From NCBI RefSeq assembly GCF_004300825.1, contig NZ_CP036250.1:2598001-2662000 (forward strand): DNA of 64,000 nt, read 5' to 3'. The notes below the pieces were generated by a model. The model had not been told where the DNA came from. It saw nothing but the letters and a program-made list of their open reading frames with translations, and did not search any database. The stretch comes from Egicoccus halophilus (GTDB taxonomy: Bacteria > Actinomycetota > Nitriliruptoria > Nitriliruptorales > Nitriliruptoraceae). Position numbers and translations under genes: made by a program. Of this stretch, positions 17,281 to 26,033 are shown piece after piece (the first letter of the stretch is position 1; every line of letters begins with the position of its first letter).

Positions 17281-17949
17281 TCCCACCGCGGGCGCCGACC
17301 CGCCGGCCAGGTCCTGGAAGAACGGCAGCGCGTTCAACCCGGTGTCGCGGGTCCCCGCCGCCCACTCGATGCCGATGACCGCCCCGACGGCCGGTACCAG
17401 TGCCAGCGCGCCGTGGCCGCCACCCCGGTAGAAGGCCGCGCCGAGCAGACCGCCGGCCGCGTGCCAGACGGCGAACAGCACCAGGTACTGCCCCAGCAGC
17501 CGGGGGTGGTCGGTCGCGGCGGTGACGAAGGTGGTGGGCTCGACGCCCTGCTCCCATCCGGCGAGCGCGTACACCAGCGTCTCCAGCGCGTATCCCGCCG
17601 TGATCAGCACGCCGGCGAGGACCACGTAGACGACCCCGAACCCGGCCAGCTGCACCGCGGTCTCGCGGCGGGTGCGACCGTGCGCGACGTACAGCGGCAG
17701 GTAGACGGCGGTGAGGTAGACGCCGATGGCGCCGACGAACCAGCGGGCGATCTGCGTCCCGACCTGCCAGCCGCTGGTGGTGATGTCGACACGGACGGAG
17801 ACGACCAGCGTCAGCACCGTCACCGAGACCCAGAAGAGCCCGGCGAGCCAGACCAGGCCCATCCCGTCGTTGGCGAGACGGTGCCGCAGGATGGCCGTGT
17901 CGCGGCCGCTGCCGGTCGCGGCGGTCGGGCGTTCGACGGTGGTGTTCAT
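17179..17949 (-). CDS. ABC transporter membrane protein of the YtrA-type operon
   Basis: A 256-residue integral membrane protein with about six helices and short polar ends; after a polar N-terminus come segments such as GLFWVSVTVLTLVVSV and LAGFGVVYVVLAGVLITAGYAL. It is the third gene of a regulator-ATPase-permease operon; its ATG overlaps the ATPase stop (ATGA) and GGAG lies upstream. Such operons (ytr/bcr-like) respond to cell-envelope stress or antimicrobial peptides in Gram-positive bacteria. Substrate cannot be read from the sequence. Its 3' end overlaps pabC by 102 bp, tail to tail. Confidence 0.8.
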   Translation of the reverse strand: MNTTVERPTAATGSGRDTAILRHRLANDGMGLVWLAGLFWVSVTVLTLVVSVRVDITTSGWQVGTQIARWFVGAIGVYLTAVYLPLYVAHGRTRRETAVQLAGFGVVYVVLAGVLITAGYALETLVYALAGWEQGVEPTTFVTAATDHPRLLGQYLVLFAVWHAAGGLLGAAFYRGGGHGALALVPAVGAVIGIEWAAGTRDTGLNALPFFQDLAGGSAPAVGSPVVAAAGLVAAAVLVALTWLVVRDLPIRTPKS

Positions 17950-18839
17950 CGCGTCTCCTTCGTGGCCTCGGTCAGGTGCACGAACAGGTCCTGCAACGGC
18001 ACGGGGCCGATCTCGAGTCCGGCGGCGACGGCCGCGGCACGTTGCTCGGTGCTCACCGTGCCGAAGACGGTGACGGCCTTGGTCGGTCCGAGTCGGCGCT
18101 CGTCGAGCACCCGGTGGCTGGCGACGAAGGCGTCGACCCGTTCGGCGGGACCGGTCACCGTCGCCCCCTGTTCGCGCAGGTCGTCGGTGGTCGCCTGCAG
18201 CAGCAGGCGTCCCCGATCGATCACCAGCACCTCCTCGAGCAGGGGCGCCACTTCCTCGATGTGGTGGGTGGAGAGCACGAAGGTGCGACCGGTCTCGGCG
18301 AAGTCCTCGAGCAGCGCGTGGTGGAAGGCGTACCGCGACGGGGCGTCCATGCCGAGGTAGGACTCGTCGAAGAGCGTGACCGGTGCCCGGCTCGCGAGCC
18401 CCAGGGTGATGCCGAGGGCCGCGCGTCGGCCCTTGGACAGCTCCCCGACGCGTGCCTGCGGATCGACGTCGAAGCGGTCGAGGAGTCGCTCGGCGTAGGG
18501 CTGGTCCCACCCCGGACGGGTGATCGCGGCGAACCCGAGGGCGTGGACGACGCGGTCGTCGGGCCAGTCGTTGACGACCGTGTCGCCGTGGCCGCGGATG
18601 AAGCAGATGCGGTGGACCGCCTCGGCGCGCTCGAACACGGGGACGCCGTCCAGCGTCACCCGCCCCGCGTCCGGACGCCGGAAGGCGCCCAGGACCGACA
18701 GCAACGTGGTCTTGCCCGAACCGTTGCGGCCCAGCAGGCCGTGGATGCGGCCGGGCTCGAGCCGGAAGCTCAGCCCGTCGACGGCGACGGTGTCCCCGAA
18801 GCGGACGGTGAGGTCCTCGACCTCGATCAGGCCGTTCAT
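17946..18839 (-). CDS. ABC transporter ATP-binding protein (YtrB-like)
   Basis: A 297-residue ATPase with Walker A GRNGSGKTT, signature ELSKGRRAAL (LSKGR instead of LSGGQ), Walker B VTLFDES and the switch His in LSTHHIEE. The C-terminal ~90 residues (after DRGRLLLQ) form an accessory domain seen in bacitracin-type exporters. It energises the membrane protein encoded next, with which it overlaps by 4 bp, and it overlaps the GntR regulator gene upstream in the same way. Signature and Walker B variants (S-K-G-R, F-D-E-S-Y) are typical of the YtrB group rather than defects. Confidence 0.9.
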   Translation of the reverse strand: MNGLIEVEDLTVRFGDTVAVDGLSFRLEPGRIHGLLGRNGSGKTTLLSVLGAFRRPDAGRVTLDGVPVFERAEAVHRICFIRGHGDTVVNDWPDDRVVHALGFAAITRPGWDQPYAERLLDRFDVDPQARVGELSKGRRAALGITLGLASRAPVTLFDESYLGMDAPSRYAFHHALLEDFAETGRTFVLSTHHIEEVAPLLEEVLVIDRGRLLLQATTDDLREQGATVTGPAERVDAFVASHRVLDERRLGPTKAVTVFGTVSTEQRAAAVAAGLEIGPVPLQDLFVHLTEATKETR

Positions 18840-19234
18840 GCGTCCTCCTCCTGGCGGTCGTCGGCCGCGCCGGAAAGGCGCGCCGCGACGTCGTTGACCC
18901 GGGCCACGACGAGATCGACGTCGATCCCCAGCGCGACCGCCCGGGCGATCACCGGCTCGAGGTCCTCGTCGAGGAAGCGCTCGCGGTGATGCGCCCGCAA
19001 CCGTTCGGGCGCGTCGGGACGGACGAACATGCCGACGCCACGGCGCTTGTAGAGCACGCCCTCGTCGACCAGTTGCTGGAACGCCTTGGCCGCCGTCGCG
19101 GGATTGATCCGGTAGTGCGCCGCGTACTGTGTCGTGGACATCACCTGGGCGTCGGGGCCGAGCGCACCGCTGAGCACGTCGTCACGGATCCGGCCGGCGA
19201 TCTGCCGGTAGATCGGCGTGCCGTCGTCGAACAC
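18836..19234 (-). CDS. GntR-family transcriptional regulator, YtrA subfamily
   Basis: A 132-residue repressor-type protein. The N-terminal winged helix (PIYRQIAGRIRDDVLSGALG ... INPATAAKAFQQLVDEGVL) binds DNA; only a short C-terminal helical region follows, as in the YtrA branch. It starts at GTG; its stop overlaps the ABC ATPase start (ATGA). It most likely represses its own operon by binding the palindrome centred about 75 bp upstream of its start, and is relieved by an envelope-related signal. The assignment rests on size, motif and operon order. Confidence 0.9.
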   Translation of the reverse strand: MFDDGTPIYRQIAGRIRDDVLSGALGPDAQVMSTTQYAAHYRINPATAAKAFQQLVDEGVLYKRRGVGMFVRPDAPERLRAHHRERFLDEDLEPVIARAVALGIDVDLVVARVNDVAARLSGAADDRQEEDA

Positions 19235-19295
19235 CGCAGCGCGCTCCCGCGTCCCTGAGCCGGTCGTCCCCGATGCGTCGTACGCGATCAGGTCC

Positions 19296-19323
19296 TTGGT
19301 TCATTACAACAGTAATGAACCAA
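19296..19323. promoter_or_regulatory. Operator of the GntR/ABC operon
   Basis: TTGGTTCATTA-caacag-TAATGAACCAA is a perfect 11-bp inverted repeat with a 6-bp centre, located 62-89 bp upstream of the GntR start. It is strikingly AT-rich in a 72-74% GC region. Position, symmetry and the known autoregulation of YtrA-type repressors make it the likely binding site. The remainder of the 218-bp gap shows nothing else. Confidence 0.75.
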
Positions 19324-19452
19324 CGAAGGTCCGTCAAGACGCCGTCGCGACCGGAGGACGGACGGATGCCTGGCGGGACGACTCCCGCGCCGCGGGACGT
19401 CGGGGCCCCTGGACGTTTCCCGCCTCCCGGACGGACCCAGCGGCGGAACGCG

Positions 19453-20124
19453 TCAGCGCGGGGTCAGGCGGGTGAAGCGCAGGCCGGCATGCCCGCGGTG
19501 CCGCTTGTTGATCGAGATGATCAGCGCCGTGAGCTGCTCGAGCGGCGCGGACAGACGCAGCGGCCCCGCGGCGTAGGCCCGGACCCCGTCGATGCGGCCG
19601 GCGAGGTCCACGACCGTGGCCACGGCCTCCTCGTCGTCGCCGACCACCGGGACGTCGTCGTCGAGCGGGTGCTCGAGGCGGTTGAGCTCCCGACTCGAGA
19701 CGCTGTGGAACGCCGCGGTGAGCCGCGCGCCGGGCAGGCGCGCGGCGATCGCCTCGGCGACACTGCCCTCGGCGACCGGCGTGTTGTGCGGACCGGCCGC
19801 GTCGAAGGCGAGCGGGTTGATCGCGCTGACCACCACCCGCCCGGCCAGCGCCTCGGTCAGCGGTGCGAGGACCGCGTCGAGGCCGTCCCAGGGCACGGCG
19901 AGCACGACCACCTCGGCAGTGGCGGCGTCGAGGTTGTCGACCCCGTCGAGCCGCCCACCGGCCTCGTCGAGCTCGTCGGCCAGTTCCTCGGCCAGTTGCT
20001 CGGCGGCGGCCCGTGCCCGGTTGGCGTCCCGGGATCCGACGAGCACGTCGACGCCGGCGAGTGCCCACCGTCGGGCCAGGCCCCGCCCCAGCGCACCGGT
20101 CCCGCCGACGATCCCGACCTGCAT
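19453..20124 (-). CDS. npdG: F420H2:NADP+ oxidoreductase
   Basis: A 223-residue Rossmann protein that moves hydride between NADPH and coenzyme F420. The dinucleotide loop is VGIVGGTGALGRGLA at the N-terminus, followed by VGSRDANRA, which fits recognition of the NADP phosphate. Further family features are VVSAINPLAFD and LTAAFHSVSS. The ATG has AGGAG 6 nt upstream. It fits with the F420-type luciferase-like oxidoreductase at 56765-57775 and indicates an F420-using organism. It is transcribed toward the GntR operon but separated by its operator region, so the two are probably independent. Confidence 0.88.
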   Translation of the reverse strand: MQVGIVGGTGALGRGLARRWALAGVDVLVGSRDANRARAAAEQLAEELADELDEAGGRLDGVDNLDAATAEVVVLAVPWDGLDAVLAPLTEALAGRVVVSAINPLAFDAAGPHNTPVAEGSVAEAIAARLPGARLTAAFHSVSSRELNRLEHPLDDDVPVVGDDEEAVATVVDLAGRIDGVRAYAAGPLRLSAPLEQLTALIISINKRHRGHAGLRFTRLTPR

Positions 20125-20283
20125 GCCCGCTCCTGACGTCGCTCGCTGACGCCGGCAGGCTGCCACAGCCGGTCGACGGGTGCCGCATCGCTAGACTGCC
20201 CGGTCGGTTCCGACGTCCGACGCCCGCACCTGGATCGGGCGGATCGCGACGTCCGAGCACCTCCCCCGGCGAGCGGAGACCAC

Positions 20284-21126
20284 GTGGCGCGTCCGTCCGA
20301 CGCCGACCTGCGCTGGCACCGCACCACGCTCGAGGGGCAGGTGGCGGTCTACGGCGAGGCCGGGGACGGCCCACCGCTGGTGTTCCTGCACGGCTGGGGC
20401 CTCTCCGCCCGCTCCTACGCCCGGGCACTGCCGGGCATCGCCGCCGCCGGCTGGCGGGTCCTGGCACCCGCGCTGCCCGGCTTCGGACGCAGTGCGGCGC
20501 TCGACGGCGAGTACACGTTCGAGAAGCTCGCCAACTGGGTCGACGACCTGCTCGACCACGTCGGTGTCGAAGAACCGGCCGCGCTCGTGGGACACTCGTT
20601 CGGAGGAGGCGTCGCGACCGCCGTCGCGTGGTACCACCCGCACCGGGCCCGCTCGCTGACCCTGGTCAACGCGATCGGGGGGTCGGTCTGGAAGGCCGGG
20701 GACCGTGTCGACCGCCTGCTCGCCGAGCGACCGCTGTGGGACTGGGGCCTGCGGCTACCCGGCGAGTTCCGTCGCCGCGACTACCGCTCCGTGCTGCCGG
20801 TCGTGGTGCGCGACCTGGTCGGCAACGCCCTGACCAACCCAAGCGCCGTCTGGCGCGCCGGAGAGCTGGCCCGCAACGCCGACCTGCGCGAGGAGTTGGC
20901 GACCCTCGCCGCCCGCGGTCTGCCCACCACCATCCTGTGGGGTTCGGCCGACCGGGTGGTGCCGGAGGCCACCTTCCTCGCCATGTGCGAGGCCGCCGGC
21001 GCACCGGGTGACATCGTCTCCGACGCCGGACACTCCTGGCTGCTCGCCGACCCGGACGGGTTCGGCGAGCTGCTGACCAACTCCCTCACGGTGCGCCGCA
21101 CCGTCTCCGAACGCACGCGAGCATGA
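20284..21126 (+). CDS. Alpha/beta-fold hydrolase
   Basis: A 280-residue hydrolase. The oxyanion loop is LVFLHGWGLSA, the nucleophile elbow GHSFGGG (Ser), the acid Asp in WGSADRVVP and the His in DAGHSWLL, so the full triad is present. No signal peptide. The GTG start has GGAG 5 nt upstream, and a TAGACT -10-like box stands at 20192-20197. Its stop overlaps the nadB start (ATGATGA), so both are translated from one mRNA, although no functional link to NAD synthesis is known. The natural substrate cannot be deduced. Confidence 0.88.
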   Translation: MARPSDADLRWHRTTLEGQVAVYGEAGDGPPLVFLHGWGLSARSYARALPGIAAAGWRVLAPALPGFGRSAALDGEYTFEKLANWVDDLLDHVGVEEPAALVGHSFGGGVATAVAWYHPHRARSLTLVNAIGGSVWKAGDRVDRLLAERPLWDWGLRLPGEFRRRDYRSVLPVVVRDLVGNALTNPSAVWRAGELARNADLREELATLAARGLPTTILWGSADRVVPEATFLAMCEAAGAPGDIVSDAGHSWLLADPDGFGELLTNSLTVRRTVSERTRA

Positions 21127-22727
21127 TGACGACCTCCTCGATCCCCCCGTCCCCCGCCATCGTCGACGACCGCGTCCGCGCCGACGTGGTGATCGTCGGT
21201 GCCGGCGTCGCCGGCCTGTACGCCGCCGCCCGACTGCCCGACCACCTCGAGGTGGTGGTGGTCGACAAGGGCGTCCCGGGTGGCGACTCGGGATCCTCGC
21301 CGTGGGCGCAGGGCGGGCTCGCGGTCGCGCTCGGTCCCGACGACTCCCCTGCCGTCCACGCGGCGGACACCCGGTTGGCCGGCGACGGGCTGTGTGACCC
21401 GGTCGCGGTCGACGTGCTGACCCGCGAGGCACCCGGACACGTGCGCCAGCTGCTGCGGATGGGTGCCCAGTTCGACCGGGTGGCGGGCGAGCTCGACTCC
21501 GACGACCCCGGCCATCTCGACCTCGCCCGCGAGGGCGGCCAACGGGTGCCGCGCTCGGTGCACCGGGCGGACGCCACCGGCGCCGAGCTGGTCCGGGTGC
21601 TGCGGGCGGCGGCGGCGCCCAAGGTCTCGCGGTTGGCCGGCATCGCGGTCGGGCTCGCGCAGGACGACGCCCGTCGCGTGACCGGGTTGTGGGTCCTGGT
21701 CGAGGGACGCGTGGTCGCGGTCGAGGCGCGGGCGGTCCTGCTGGCCACCGGCGGGTGCGGCGGGCTGTTCGCCGCCACCACCAATCCCGCCCACGCCACC
21801 GCCGACGGGGTCGCGCTGGCCCTCGCGGCCGGCGCCGCGGTGCGCGACCTGGAGTTCGTGCAGTTCCACCCGACGGGTCTGGCCGTCGCGGGCACGTGGC
21901 GCTTCCTGCTGACCGAGGCCTTGCGTGGTGCCGGTGCGACCCTGCACGACGCCCAGGGCAACCGGTTCCTGCTCGAGCGACACCCGGACGCCGAGCTGGC
22001 GCCCCGGCACGTGGTCGCCAAGGCCATCCTCGACCAGCACGACGGCACCGCCTGGCTCGACGCGACCCATCTGTCCGAGCAGCAGTTCGCGTCCGAGTTC
22101 CCCACCGTCCTGGCGGGGGCCCGCCGCTACGGCTTCGACCTGGTGAACGAACGCGTGCCGGTGACGCCGGCCGCCCACTACCAGGTCGGTGGTGTGCGGA
22201 CCGACCTCGACGGCCGCACCTCGCTGCACGGGCTGTACGCGGCCGGTGAGGTGGCCTCGACCGGCGTCCACGGCGCCAACCGCATGGCCGGCAATTCACT
22301 CAGCGAGGCACTCGTGTTCGGCGCGCGTGCCGTCGACGCCCTCGTCGCCGAGCTGCCGAGCCGCCAGGGTGACCTCGGACCGGCGCCGGCGCTGGCGTCC
22401 CGGCCGTCGGTGGCCACCGACGGGCTGCGCGACCGGCTGCGCAGCGCGATGCTCACCGGAGCGGGCCCGGTACGCACCGAGGCCGGCCTGGCCACCGTGG
22501 CCGCCGCGCTCGACACCATGGTCGGCGACCTCGATCTCCCGGCGGCCGTGCCCGACGAGGTCGAGCTGTGGCACGCCCTGCGGGTGTCGCGCTTGCTGGT
22601 ACGGGCGGCCCGGCTGCGCACCGAGTCCCGCGGTGGTCACTGGCGCGACGACCATCCCGCCAGCGACGACGCGTGGGCCGACGTCCACCTCGAGCACGTC
22701 GCGACCCGCCGACCCGGCGACGGCTGA
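21123..22727 (+). CDS. nadB: L-aspartate oxidase
   Basis: A 534-residue FAD enzyme that oxidises aspartate to iminoaspartate, the first step of de novo NAD synthesis. The FAD loop is VIVGAGVAGLYAA (about 22-34), then SSPWAQGGLAVAL, the active-site segment VQFHPTGLAV, and near the C-terminus GLYAAGEVASTGVHGANRM with NSLSEALVFG. These separate NadB from fumarate reductase flavoproteins. There is no ribosome site before its ATG; translation is coupled to the hydrolase gene by the overlap. nadA and nadC, often adjacent, are not in this window, while nadE lies 13 kb upstream. Confidence 0.92.
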   Translation: MMTTSSIPPSPAIVDDRVRADVVIVGAGVAGLYAAARLPDHLEVVVVDKGVPGGDSGSSPWAQGGLAVALGPDDSPAVHAADTRLAGDGLCDPVAVDVLTREAPGHVRQLLRMGAQFDRVAGELDSDDPGHLDLAREGGQRVPRSVHRADATGAELVRVLRAAAAPKVSRLAGIAVGLAQDDARRVTGLWVLVEGRVVAVEARAVLLATGGCGGLFAATTNPAHATADGVALALAAGAAVRDLEFVQFHPTGLAVAGTWRFLLTEALRGAGATLHDAQGNRFLLERHPDAELAPRHVVAKAILDQHDGTAWLDATHLSEQQFASEFPTVLAGARRYGFDLVNERVPVTPAAHYQVGGVRTDLDGRTSLHGLYAAGEVASTGVHGANRMAGNSLSEALVFGARAVDALVAELPSRQGDLGPAPALASRPSVATDGLRDRLRSAMLTGAGPVRTEAGLATVAAALDTMVGDLDLPAAVPDEVELWHALRVSRLLVRAARLRTESRGGHWRDDHPASDDAWADVHLEHVATRRPGDG

Positions 22728-22749
22728 TCCCCGCACCGGACGGACGCGC

Positions 22750-23895
22750 TCAGGCGACCGTGCCCATCCGTCGCACCGCCTCGGTGAGCACCGCCCTCGA
22801 CGTCGCGAAGTTCAGTCGCACGTGGCCCGCTCCGCCGACGCCGAAGTCGTCCCCGGCCACCAGCGCGACCCGTCCCCGGCGCAGGAGGTGCCCGGCCGGA
22901 TCGTCGTGCCCGAGTGCGCGGCAGTCGAGCCACGCGAGGTAGGTCGCCGCGCCCGGCCGCCAGCGCACCGCCGGCAGGTGCTCCTCCACCAGCTCCCCCA
23001 GCAGCTCCCGGCGCGCCAGCAGTTCCCGGCGGACCTCGTCGAGCCAGCCGACGCCGTCGCGCAGGGCGGCGGTGTGGGCGAGGACCCCGAGGTGACTCGC
23101 GCCGTGCGACACCTCGACCGGCAGCCGGTCGAGGTCGTCGGTGGTCGCCGGCCCCCCGACGGCGACCGCGGCCTTGAGGCCGGGCAGGTTCCAGCCCTTG
23201 GACGCCGAGTGCAGCGCGAAGGCGTCCTCGCTGCCCTCGACGGTCAGGTACGGCACGAACGGTGGGCCCGACAGCACCAGCGGCGCGTGGATCTCGTCGC
23301 TGAGGACGCGCACCCCGCGGGTACGCGCCAACGCGGCGAGCTGCCGCAACTCGTCGGCGCGGTGGACGGTTCCGGTCGGGTTGTGCGGACTGCACAGCAG
23401 GTAGGCGGTCGGCCCGTCGGCCCGGGCGCGCGCCATCGCGGCGTCGATCGCGTCGAGGTCGAGACGGGCGTCCTCGGTCAGCGGGACCTCGACGACCCGA
23501 CGGCCGGTGTGCCGGACGAAGGCGAAGAAGGGCGGGTAGACCGGCGGGTTCACCAGGACCGTGCCGCCGGGCGGCGTGACCAGCCGCACGAGCTCCGTCG
23601 CACCACGCATGACGTCGGGCACGAGCCGGGCGCGCTGGGGCGCGATCGTCCAGTTCCACCACGGTCGGGCGCGCTCGGCCAGTGCCTCGACGTAGCCCTC
23701 GCCGGACGCGTAGCCGGTGTCGCCGATCGCGACGGCGTGGCGGAGGACGTCGACGACCGCCGGCGCGAGCGCAACGTCCATCTCCGCGACCCACAGCGGC
23801 AGCACGTCCTCGGGGTGCGCGCGCCACTTGATGCTGCTCCGCTGGCGCAGCTGCGCCAGTGTCAGCGCCTCGAACGGATCGCCCACGTCGGTCAC
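22750..23895 (-). CDS. patB: PatB/MalY-type PLP-dependent C-S lyase
   Basis: A 381-residue fold-type-I aminotransferase-like enzyme. It begins with [18 protein letters not shown] and [10 protein letters not shown], the pattern of PatB/MalY cystathionine beta-lyases, which cleave cystathionine or other cysteine S-conjugates. NPTG is in [13 protein letters not shown], the PLP-binding DEIHAPL follows, and the Schiff-base lysine is in [12 protein letters not shown]. It starts at a GTG that overlaps the stop of the ferritin-like gene (GTGA). Substrate could be cystathionine or another S-conjugate; the sequence alone does not decide. Confidence 0.85.
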   Translation of the reverse strand: MTDVGDPFEALTLAQLRQRSSIKWRAHPEDVLPLWVAEMDVALAPAVVDVLRHAVAIGDTGYASGEGYVEALAERARPWWNWTIAPQRARLVPDVMRGATELVRLVTPPGGTVLVNPPVYPPFFAFVRHTGRRVVEVPLTEDARLDLDAIDAAMARARADGPTAYLLCSPHNPTGTVHRADELRQLAALARTRGVRVLSDEIHAPLVLSGPPFVPYLTVEGSEDAFALHSASKGWNLPGLKAAVAVGGPATTDDLDRLPVEVSHGASHLGVLAHTAALRDGVGWLDEVRRELLARRELLGELVEEHLPAVRWRPGAATYLAWLDCRALGHDDPAGHLLRRGRVALVAGDDFGVGGAGHVRLNFATSRAVLTEAVRRMGTVA

Positions 23896-24569
23896 TCGAT
23901 CTCGTCGAGATCCTCGAGGCCGAGCTCGATCATGCGCCGGTGATGGCCCTGCATCACGCCGATCGCGAGCCGCTTGGCGCGGGTCTCGCCGGTCTCGCCG
24001 TCCGCCGCGCCGCTGGCGAGCACGACCTTGAGCGCGTCGGTGTCGGACATCACGCCCTGGAAGCCCTGCAAGGCCCGGCCGAGCAGGTTCGCGACCAGCT
24101 GGCGGGCCCGCGCGCAGGTCTCGTCGTCGCCGAGCTGGGCGCGCAGGTGGTCGGTGGCGAACTGCTGGAAGGGACCGCGGTCGGCCAGCGAGGCCACGAC
24201 CACCATGCCGGTCTCCCGATCCAACGACGCGGCAAGTTCCCGCCCGAAGTCGGCCGCGATCGGCAGCCCGAGCGCGAAGAAGGCGCAGGCGCCGAACCAG
24301 TCGTCGAGCGGTACCCGGTCGAAGTAGGCATCGAAGTGGGGTTTCTGCCGGTCCATGACCGCGGCCGGCAGGTCCGTGCGGTGCGCCAGGGTGTCGCGCA
24401 GCAGGACGTAGCCCGCGTGCTCACGCAGGGCGAGCTCGGCCAACTCGTCCGCCGTCCGGGCGTCCGGGGCGTGTCCCACGGCACGCGCGGTGACCTGGAA
24501 CGAACGCAACTGCCCGTAGGCCAGGGCCCCGAGCACCTCGACCGTCGCGAGCTCGAGCTCCTCGGACAC
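23892..24569 (-). CDS. Ferritin-like / MiaE-like diiron-fold protein
   Basis: A 225-residue all-helical protein found in actinobacteria as a ferritin-like fold protein distantly related to MiaE tRNA hydroxylase. Helix-borne Glu/His residues that could bind two irons are seen in [25 protein letters not shown] and [15 protein letters not shown]. The role is unknown; the fold predicts an oxygen- or iron-handling centre, but I cannot confirm a full ligand set. The GTG start follows GGAAGGA. Its stop overlaps the C-S lyase start, so the two are co-translated. Confidence 0.7.
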   Translation of the reverse strand: MSEELELATVEVLGALAYGQLRSFQVTARAVGHAPDARTADELAELALREHAGYVLLRDTLAHRTDLPAAVMDRQKPHFDAYFDRVPLDDWFGACAFFALGLPIAADFGRELAASLDRETGMVVVASLADRGPFQQFATDHLRAQLGDDETCARARQLVANLLGRALQGFQGVMSDTDALKVVLASGAADGETGETRAKRLAIGVMQGHHRRMIELGLEDLDEIE

Positions 24570-24632
24570 CCCGATCCTTCCCGTCGCCGACGTCGTGGCC
24601 CGACAGCGTAGACCCCACGCGCGCCCGCGCCG

Positions 24633-25865
24633 TCAGCCGGTCGGCGTCGGGGCGGCCGAAGCCCCGGCGGCGCGGGGGACCGCCGGCTCGGACGCCGGCT
24701 CGAGCTCGATGGGTGGCGTCCACGACCAGGCGTAGTCGGGCTGGTCGAGCTCACGCGCGAACGACGTCAGCCGCAGCGGATGGAAGGTGTCCACCATCAC
24801 GGCCACCTCCTCGGTGTGCGTCGTCCCCAGGCTGCCCTCGGCCAGGCCCGGCTGGGGTCCGTGCGTCAACCCCGACGGGTGCAGCGTCAGCGAGGCGACG
24901 TCGATGCCCCGTCGCGAGCCGAACGAGCCCGCCACGTAGTAGATGAGCTCCTCGGAGTTGAGGTTCGCGTGGCTGTAGGGGATCGGGACCGCCTGTGGGT
25001 GCCAGTCCAGCGGCCGCGGCAGGAACGTGCAGACCGTGAACCCCCGCCCCTCGAAGGTCTGGTGCACCGGCGGCGGCGGATGGATCTGCTTGGTCAGCGG
25101 CTCGAGGTCGGCGATGTTGAGCGCCCACGGGGCGAGGTAGCCGTCCCAGCCCACGACGTCACACGGGTGGTGCGGGACGACGTAGTCCTGCAGACCGCCG
25201 CGGATGCGCAGGGTGACCTCGAACTCGCCCTCCTGGTCGATCGTGCGCAGCGTCGACGGCCCGCGCAGGTCGCGTTGGCAGAACGGCGCGTGCTCGAGCA
25301 GTTGTCCGTAGCCGTTGCGGTAACGGGACGGGACCTCGATCAGCCCGCTGGAGACGACCACCAGGTGGCGCTGCGGCGTCGGTCCGTCAGGCACGACGCG
25401 GTAGGTGATGCCGCGCGGCAGCACGACGTAGTCCCCGTCGCGGTAGTCGATGTCCCCCAGCACGCTCTCGATCGTGCCGCACCCCTCGTGCACGAACAGC
25501 AGCTCGTCGGCCTCGCCGTTGCGGTACCAGCCGGACATCACCCGGTCCGGGCGGGCCAGCCACACCTCCACGTCGTCGTTGAAGGCCAGCAGACGTCGGC
25601 CCGACAGGGCGTCGCCTCCCGGCGCCAGCGTCTGCCCCGCGAAGTGGTGGTGGATGTGCGCCTCGGGCACCCACTCCTCGCGTGGCAGGGGACGCCACCC
25701 ACCGAGCCGGCGCAGCTGCATCGGCTGGTGCAGGTGGTACAGCGTCGACGCGGGCCCGTCGAAGCCGTCGAGGCCGATGACCTCCTCGGTGAGCAGCCGG
25801 CCGTCCCGCCACAGTTGCGTGTGCCGTTTCGCCGGCACGTCCCCGAATCGCTGGTAGCTGATCAC
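24633..25865 (-). CDS. Homogentisate 1,2-dioxygenase-like cupin
   Basis: A 410-residue protein of the homogentisate dioxygenase family, which opens the ring of homogentisate (tyrosine and phenylalanine breakdown) using Fe(II). The C-terminal cupin carries the likely ligands: His in IPYSHANLN, Glu in SEELIYYVAG and His in LHPSGLTHGPQPG. The N-terminal segment PAKRHTQLWRDGRL is usual for the actinobacterial form. A GTG start with an upstream AGG-rich stretch was chosen; the longer frame to 25994 crosses a terminator hairpin. The C-terminus is Ala/Pro-rich. An IclR regulator upstream is the natural candidate for control. fah and hpd homologues are not in the window. Confidence 0.8.
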   Translation of the reverse strand: MISYQRFGDVPAKRHTQLWRDGRLLTEEVIGLDGFDGPASTLYHLHQPMQLRRLGGWRPLPREEWVPEAHIHHHFAGQTLAPGGDALSGRRLLAFNDDVEVWLARPDRVMSGWYRNGEADELLFVHEGCGTIESVLGDIDYRDGDYVVLPRGITYRVVPDGPTPQRHLVVVSSGLIEVPSRYRNGYGQLLEHAPFCQRDLRGPSTLRTIDQEGEFEVTLRIRGGLQDYVVPHHPCDVVGWDGYLAPWALNIADLEPLTKQIHPPPPVHQTFEGRGFTVCTFLPRPLDWHPQAVPIPYSHANLNSEELIYYVAGSFGSRRGIDVASLTLHPSGLTHGPQPGLAEGSLGTTHTEEVAVMVDTFHPLRLTSFARELDQPDYAWSWTPPIELEPASEPAVPRAAGASAAPTPTG

Positions 25866-25963
25866 TCGGCGCCCTTCCCCCGTGGTCTCGCCCGAGCACG
25901 CATGCTCGTCGTCCTGACCCGTCGGGACCACGGTTCGTGCGCGTAGCGACCGTGGCGACACGA

Positions 25964-25994
25964 GTGGAGGGCCGGGCAGGGCCCGGCCCTCCAC
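25964..25994 (-). terminator. Terminator between iclR-type gene and dioxygenase
   Basis: GTGGAGGGCCGGGC (25964-25977) pairs perfectly with 25981-25994 around a 3-base loop. A second hairpin (26023-26032 with 26035-26044) straddles the stop codon of the regulator gene. Together they should end the regulator transcript before the dioxygenase gene. Confidence 0.7.
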
Positions 25995-26033
25995 GGTGGC
26001 GTGCGGCGCACCGACGCGCCGCGCGCCACCTGG

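Noticed and set aside
24780-25946. 388-residue + strand frame opposite the dioxygenase
   Set aside because: Antisense shadow; the - strand frame has the full cupin motif set.
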